A stretch of DNA of 64,000 bases from positions 1 to 64,000 of the forward strand of contig NZ_JAESDH010000013.1 in assembly GCF_019249295.1 (NCBI RefSeq), written 5' to 3'. Shown in pieces: positions 60,074-64,000 of the stretch (positions within the stretch are counted from its first letter, which is position 1; every line of letters begins with the position of its first letter). Source of the DNA: Alteromonas antoniana (GTDB lineage: Bacteria > Pseudomonadota > Gammaproteobacteria > Enterobacterales > Alteromonadaceae). A program made the position numbers and the translations under genes. The notes under the pieces are model-generated. The model saw nothing but the letters and a program-made list of their open reading frames with translations, had not been told where the DNA came from and did no database searches.

Positions 60074-61111
60074 ATGCAACGAAGAACATTTTTACAGGGG
60101 CTAAGTGCTGCAGCAGTGTTGGGCAGTTTGCCGCTGACAAGTCGGATTGCTTTCGCCGCGGCGGCGAGCCCGGTATCAGTAGACTCGCTTCCCAAGCTGG
60201 AGGGCGACCTGACGTTGTACCTCGGGCGTGGCGAGGGTGGTCTGTACGAAAATGTTCTTGATGCAATCAGAAAGCGCAATCCCAAGCTGAATCTGCAAAT
60301 CCGCCGGGGTGGTACGGCCGCTTTGGCCAATACCATAGTGGCGGAGTCCAAAGCAGGCGTACGTCGTGCTGATTTGTTCTGGGCGGTTGATACCGGTTCA
60401 GTCGGCATGGTGACCGATCAGGGCCTGGGGCAGGAACTGCCAAAGGATTTAACCGCGCAGCTCAAGCCAGGCTTCCAATACCCGCGCTGGTCTCCGGTTA
60501 CTGGTCGCGTGCGCACGCTCCCATACAATACAGAACGTGTCAGTCCGGATCAGATCCCTGATGACATCATGGCTCTGGCCGACAGCAAGCATACGATTGG
60601 CTGGGCTCCGGCGTATGCCTCATTCCAGTCTTTTGTTACTGCTATGCGGATCCTCGAAGGCGAGAAAGCCACTGCCGACTGGCTGCGTGGTGTAAAACGT
60701 CATGCCAAGGAGTACGCCGGTGAGCTGGGCGTAGTAATGGGCGTAGAGCGTGGCGAAGTGGATATGGGCTTTGCCAACCACTACTACACGCTGCGTCTAA
60801 AATCCGGTAAACCGGACGCTAACGTAGATTTGGCGTATACCAACAATGATGCAGGTTGCCTGGTTAATGCTTCGGGCATTATTGCACTTAGTGAAGGTGA
60901 TTTGCCGGTGAACTTCATTCGTTATCTGTTGACGCAGGAAGTGCAGTCTTATCTGGCATCAGAGGCTTACGAAATTCCGCTGGTGAATCAGGTAGCGCAA
61001 CCGGCGGGATTGCCGTCGCTGGATAGCATCACTCCACCGGACATGGATCTTCGCAAACTTGCAGACCTGCGCCCTACCCTTAACCTGATGCGGAAAGTCG
61101 GCGTATTGTGA
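60074..61111 (+). CDS. fbpA: Ferric iron ABC transporter substrate-binding protein (Tat-exported)
   Basis: This codes for 345 residues. The N-terminus QRRTFLQGLSAAAVLG has twin arginines at 3-4 and a hydrophobic stretch ending AFAAA, a Tat signal, so the protein is exported folded. The mature protein is an FbpA/FutA-type family 1 solute-binding protein; the tandem tyrosines FANHYYTLRLKSG correspond to the iron-ligating pair of FbpA. The N-terminal motif YLGRGEGGLYENV is typical. It binds Fe(III) in the periplasm and delivers it to FbpB. The gene overlaps fbpB by 4 bases. Confidence 0.92.
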   Translation: MQRRTFLQGLSAAAVLGSLPLTSRIAFAAAASPVSVDSLPKLEGDLTLYLGRGEGGLYENVLDAIRKRNPKLNLQIRRGGTAALANTIVAESKAGVRRADLFWAVDTGSVGMVTDQGLGQELPKDLTAQLKPGFQYPRWSPVTGRVRTLPYNTERVSPDQIPDDIMALADSKHTIGWAPAYASFQSFVTAMRILEGEKATADWLRGVKRHAKEYAGELGVVMGVERGEVDMGFANHYYTLRLKSGKPDANVDLAYTNNDAGCLVNASGIIALSEGDLPVNFIRYLLTQEVQSYLASEAYEIPLVNQVAQPAGLPSLDSITPPDMDLRKLADLRPTLNLMRKVGVL

Positions 61112-62628
61112 GGAAGTTTCCCGCGCCGTATCCGCTGGCGTTTATCATCGCGGTACTGGCTATATTGCCCGTAGGGGTACTGTTTTCTTTAGCTCAAGAC
61201 AGTGCTCAGCTTTTTGATACGCACAATTTGCGGGTGCTGGGTAATACCATGGCGCTGATGGTGTTGACGATTGCCGGTGCGGTGATCATTGGTGTACCGC
61301 TGGCTCTGTTTACTGCTTACGTCCAACTTCCCTTCAAGCGGGTATGGCTGATTTTACTGGCCGCCCCTCTGGCTCTCCCCAGTTACATCGGCGCCTTTGC
61401 CATGTACTTTTCCTTTGGTCGCGGCGGTGAAATTGAAAATCTGCTTGGGATCCCTACCCCGCCCGTCGATGGACTGTGGGGCGCTGCGCTGGTGATGTCG
61501 TTGTACACTTATCCGTTTGTCATGATGACCACGCGGGCATCGCTGTTAAGTCTGGACGGTAGTCTGATTAACGCCGCACGTTTACTCGGCCAATCGTTGT
61601 GGGGAAGTCTTTGGCGCGTGGTGTTGCCGCGCGTGCTAAACAGTATTGCCGCGGGAGCCCTGCTTGCTGCCCTTTATGCGCTGTCAGATTTCGGTACGCC
61701 AGCCATCATGGGCCTGGATACCTTCACTCGCGTCATTTTTGTAGAGTACAACGCTTTTGGATTAAGCCAGGCTGCCATGTTGTCACTGCAACTGATGGTC
61801 ATTGTGGCGCTGGTATTGTTTTTAGAATCCCGCATCGGTGGCGCAGGCGAGCGTCCGGGCAAGCATCTGATGTTGTGGCCGGAAAAATGGCAATACTCGC
61901 TGATGCTGCTGGCATCCATGCCGGTGGTGCTATTGTCAGTGGTGTTACCGCTGGCGATATTTCTGGTCTGGCTGGTACGTGAAGGGACCGGCGGCTTTGA
62001 GATGAGCTACGCGTGGAACTCGGCTTACGCGTCGCTGCTTGCCGCCGTCGTCGCCGTGATATGCGCTATTCCCGTGGCCCATGCCGCGCTGGCCGGGAAA
62101 GCCGGCCGGCTGATGGAGCGGATAACCTACTTTGGTTTTGGTGTTCCCGGTATCGTTATGGGCACAGCGCTGGTATATCTGGGCCTGCAACTGCCGTTTT
62201 TGTATCAAACGCTGGCTTTGCTGGTGGTGGCTTACGTGCTGCGTTTTATTCCGCTGGCGGTCGGCAGCGTCAGAACGACCGCTGAAAACCTTGATGCCAG
62301 TCTGGTAAAAGCGGCACGTGTTTTGGGCGCCAGCCCGCGCGAAGCCTTTGTGCGCATTACCCTGCCACTGACATTACGTGGTATGGTGGCAGGGGCCGCG
62401 CTGGTATTTCTTGAGGCGATGCGCGAGCTGCCCGCAACACTTATGTTAGGCCCCACCGGTTTTGAAACCCTGGCCACCTATTTGTGGCGGGTGTATGAGG
62501 CCGGCTACTTTGGTCGTGCTGCTGTGCCGGGCTTATTTTTAGTATTATTATCCGGGCTGGGTCTTATTCTGATGCTCTCAGGAGAGCGTAAGGCCGAATT
62601 CACAATTTCTGAGGATAGTCGTCGTTAA
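61108..62628 (+). CDS. fbpB: Ferric iron ABC transporter permease (two fused permease domains, GTG start)
   Basis: This codes for 506 residues with about 12 helices. The start is a GTG overlapping the fbpA stop as GTGA. Two EAA-type loops are visible, SLINAARLLGQSLWGSLWRVVLPRVL around residues 150-177 and SLVKAARVLGASPREAFVRITLPL around 397-420, one in each half. It is the usual FbpB-type permease of iron ABC systems. Its stop shares a base with the fbpC start. Confidence 0.94.
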   Translation: MRKFPAPYPLAFIIAVLAILPVGVLFSLAQDSAQLFDTHNLRVLGNTMALMVLTIAGAVIIGVPLALFTAYVQLPFKRVWLILLAAPLALPSYIGAFAMYFSFGRGGEIENLLGIPTPPVDGLWGAALVMSLYTYPFVMMTTRASLLSLDGSLINAARLLGQSLWGSLWRVVLPRVLNSIAAGALLAALYALSDFGTPAIMGLDTFTRVIFVEYNAFGLSQAAMLSLQLMVIVALVLFLESRIGGAGERPGKHLMLWPEKWQYSLMLLASMPVVLLSVVLPLAIFLVWLVREGTGGFEMSYAWNSAYASLLAAVVAVICAIPVAHAALAGKAGRLMERITYFGFGVPGIVMGTALVYLGLQLPFLYQTLALLVVAYVLRFIPLAVGSVRTTAENLDASLVKAARVLGASPREAFVRITLPLTLRGMVAGAALVFLEAMRELPATLMLGPTGFETLATYLWRVYEAGYFGRAAVPGLFLVLLSGLGLILMLSGERKAEFTISEDSRR

Positions 62629-63665
62629 TGCTGAAAGTCAGTGAATTATCTGTAAATTACGGTGCGACACGGGTCGTAGATAAACTGGATCTGGAATTAG
62701 GACACGATGAGATCCTGATGCTTGTCGGGCCGACCGGCTGCGGTAAAACCACCATTTTGCAGGCGTTGGCCGGGCTTATTCCTATTTCTGAAGGCCGTAT
62801 CGAACTTGGCAAATGGACATCAACTCCGAAGAAGCTGGTGCCACCCGAGAAGCGTAACGTCGGCATGGTGTTTCAGGACTTTGCATTATTTCCCCATCTG
62901 ACGGTAGAACAAAACGTGTGCTTTCGTTTAAAAGACACGTCACTGGCCGATCACTGGCTGAAACTACTGGGGATGGAAACCTTCAGAAACGCCAAGCCTT
63001 CACAGCTCTCCGGCGGTCAGAAGCAGCGTGTTGCTCTGGCGCGAACGCTGGCTCATGATCCTGCATTTGTGCTGCTGGACGAACCTTTGTCAAACCTTGA
63101 TGCCGCCTTAAAGGACAGCCTGCGCTGGGAAATCCGCAGTGCGCTTAAAGCCGCTGGCGTGCCTGCCATCTGGGTAACTCACGATCAGGATGAAGCATTG
63201 TCAGTGGGCGATCGTGTGGGAATTTTGAATAAAGGCAAGCTTGAGCAGATTGATACCCCTGAAGCCTGTTACGCTGAGCCGTCGAGCCGCTTTGTTGCCC
63301 GCTTCCTCGGAGAAGCCAGCTTCCTGCCGGGCAATCTTGAGGGGACAAATGTGGTTACCGAAATCGGAAATGTACCCGGTACTTCGATTAACGGTGCCTG
63401 CGGGCAGGTTGATATTTTGGTTCGCCCGGATGATTTGTCGCTATCTGCTCAGGCAGACGATAACAACTGCGTAATTGACTGGGTACGTTACGAAGGCGAA
63501 AGCCGCCTGTACGCTGCCACGTTGAAAAACGGGGTGCAGCTGAAAATTCGGGAAAGCCATGAAAATGCGCTTGCGCCTGGCAGCCACGCTCATGTGGTTT
63601 TAACCACCACCCATCCGCTTGCTGCATTTTGTGCGGAACCAGTAGCGCCCTCGTCAGAAATATAA
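62628..63665 (+). CDS. fbpC: Ferric iron ABC transporter ATP-binding protein
   Basis: This codes for 345 residues. Walker A GPTGCGKTTI near 34-43, signature LSGGQKQRVALARTLA, Walker B FVLLDEPLSNLD, and the switch His in WVTHDQDEA are complete. A C-terminal TOBE-like domain (about 255-335, VDILVRPDDLSL) follows, as in FbpC. It energises uptake. It is the last gene of the operon; no strong terminator is evident in 63666-63810. Confidence 0.95.
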   Translation: MLKVSELSVNYGATRVVDKLDLELGHDEILMLVGPTGCGKTTILQALAGLIPISEGRIELGKWTSTPKKLVPPEKRNVGMVFQDFALFPHLTVEQNVCFRLKDTSLADHWLKLLGMETFRNAKPSQLSGGQKQRVALARTLAHDPAFVLLDEPLSNLDAALKDSLRWEIRSALKAAGVPAIWVTHDQDEALSVGDRVGILNKGKLEQIDTPEACYAEPSSRFVARFLGEASFLPGNLEGTNVVTEIGNVPGTSINGACGQVDILVRPDDLSLSAQADDNNCVIDWVRYEGESRLYAATLKNGVQLKIRESHENALAPGSHAHVVLTTTHPLAAFCAEPVAPSSEI

Positions 63666-63810
63666 GCGTCACCGGATAAGCTGACTCGCTGGCATTCCCT
63701 GCATAGTGGGTAGAGATGTCAGGGATTTTGGCGAGGGGGATAGCCATCCCCTGCTTCCCTTTGGGCATCAACATAGCCTGCTTTATTTTGTGTGGTACTG
63801 TCTTAGAGAG

Positions 63811-64000
63811 TCAGCCTGCTTCCGCGTAAGCATCGCGGATCAACGATTTCACTTCTTCATTTACCTGCTCTGCAGAAGTCAGCTCGAGCCTGTGTGTGCA
63901 CATGGTGCCGAAGGGCCCTGAATCCAGCAGTATGCCCTCTGGGGTCCGGCTATCGAACTTCAGTCCTACATCCATACGGGTTTTGGTAGCGGGTTTGATA
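63811..64000 (-). CDS. DUF5655/DUF4287-type protein, C-terminal part (runs off right edge)
   Basis: The minus-strand frame is open from the window edge to a TGA at 63811-63813, about 62 residues. It reads PATKTRMDVGLKFDSRTP, then SGPFGTMCTHRLELTSAEQVN and ends LIRDAYAEAG, which matches the end of DUF5655 proteins, where the motif TKTRxDLGLKF and a THRVxLTS block are typical. The rest of the gene, including any DUF4287 part, lies to the right. The function of the family is not established. It is convergent with the iron operon. Confidence 0.75.
   Translation of the reverse strand, partial: IKPATKTRMDVGLKFDSRTPEGILLDSGPFGTMCTHRLELTSAEQVNEEVKSLIRDAYAEAG

Overview
The window looks like a chromosomal segment of a marine gammaproteobacterium of the Alteromonadaceae, most likely Alteromonas or a close relative. 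Signs are very large TonB-dependent receptors paired with tryptophan-halogenase-like proteins, a fused Mrp antiporter, an E. coli-type XylR, YcjX/YcjF, a Tat-exported ferric-iron binding protein and Fur boxes. No rRNA, tRNA, CRISPR array, integrase or intact insertion sequence was seen.

Region 1 (1-3.3 kb, minus strand, visibly AT-richer) is the edge of an accessory, probably defence-related, island. A truncated gene resembling the DNA-phosphorothioation-associated putative methyltransferase family runs off the left edge and overlaps by 4 bp a gene with a peptidase-M15-like fold; two unrecognised genes follow, one with a helix-turn-helix. Region 2 (3.3-10 kb) holds a DUF1232 gene and a six-gene Mrp/Mnh cation/proton antiporter operon with fused A and B subunits. 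A decayed porin C-terminus lies upstream of it.

Region 3 (10.6-45.6 kb) is a large xylan utilisation locus. The enzymes are a lipoprotein carboxylesterase, GH10 endoxylanase, GH3 lipoprotein, GH9, a sialate-O-acetylesterase-type (probably acetylxylan) esterase, two GH43 enzymes and a GH115 alpha-glucuronidase. Two TonB-dependent receptors import oligosaccharides, an MFS sugar porter imports the monomer, XylA and XylB feed xylulose 5-phosphate to the pentose phosphate pathway, and XylR sits at the divergent control point. Woven in are two cassettes of enzymes not needed for xylan breakdown: halogenase-like/JmjC-cupin/SapC and halogenase-like/DUF6445. Both halogenase-like proteins keep the catalytic Lys, Glu and WxWxIP motifs, so they are probably active. 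This recurrent but functionally unexplained cassette is the most interesting biology here.

Region 4 (45.6-58.8 kb) is mixed core genome: azurin, a DUF4920 protein, a small operon behind a probable Fur box, a large FG-GAP-type lipoprotein, a metallo-beta-lactamase-fold protein, a carboxymuconolactone decarboxylase-like protein, YcjX/YcjF and a ThrE-type exporter. Region 5 (59.2-63.7 kb) is a Fur-controlled ferric iron ABC operon with an unrecognised secreted helical partner. The right edge cuts a DUF5655-type gene.

Non-coding points of note are two adjacent hairpin repeats whose arms differ but each stay self-complementary (17.1-17.4 kb), a four-unit decayed repeat array (12.3-12.6 kb), a crossed inverted-repeat element able to form a pseudoknot (54.8 kb), CAGAACC micro-repeats at two sites, and a TATGTAA-type motif upstream of several xyl genes.
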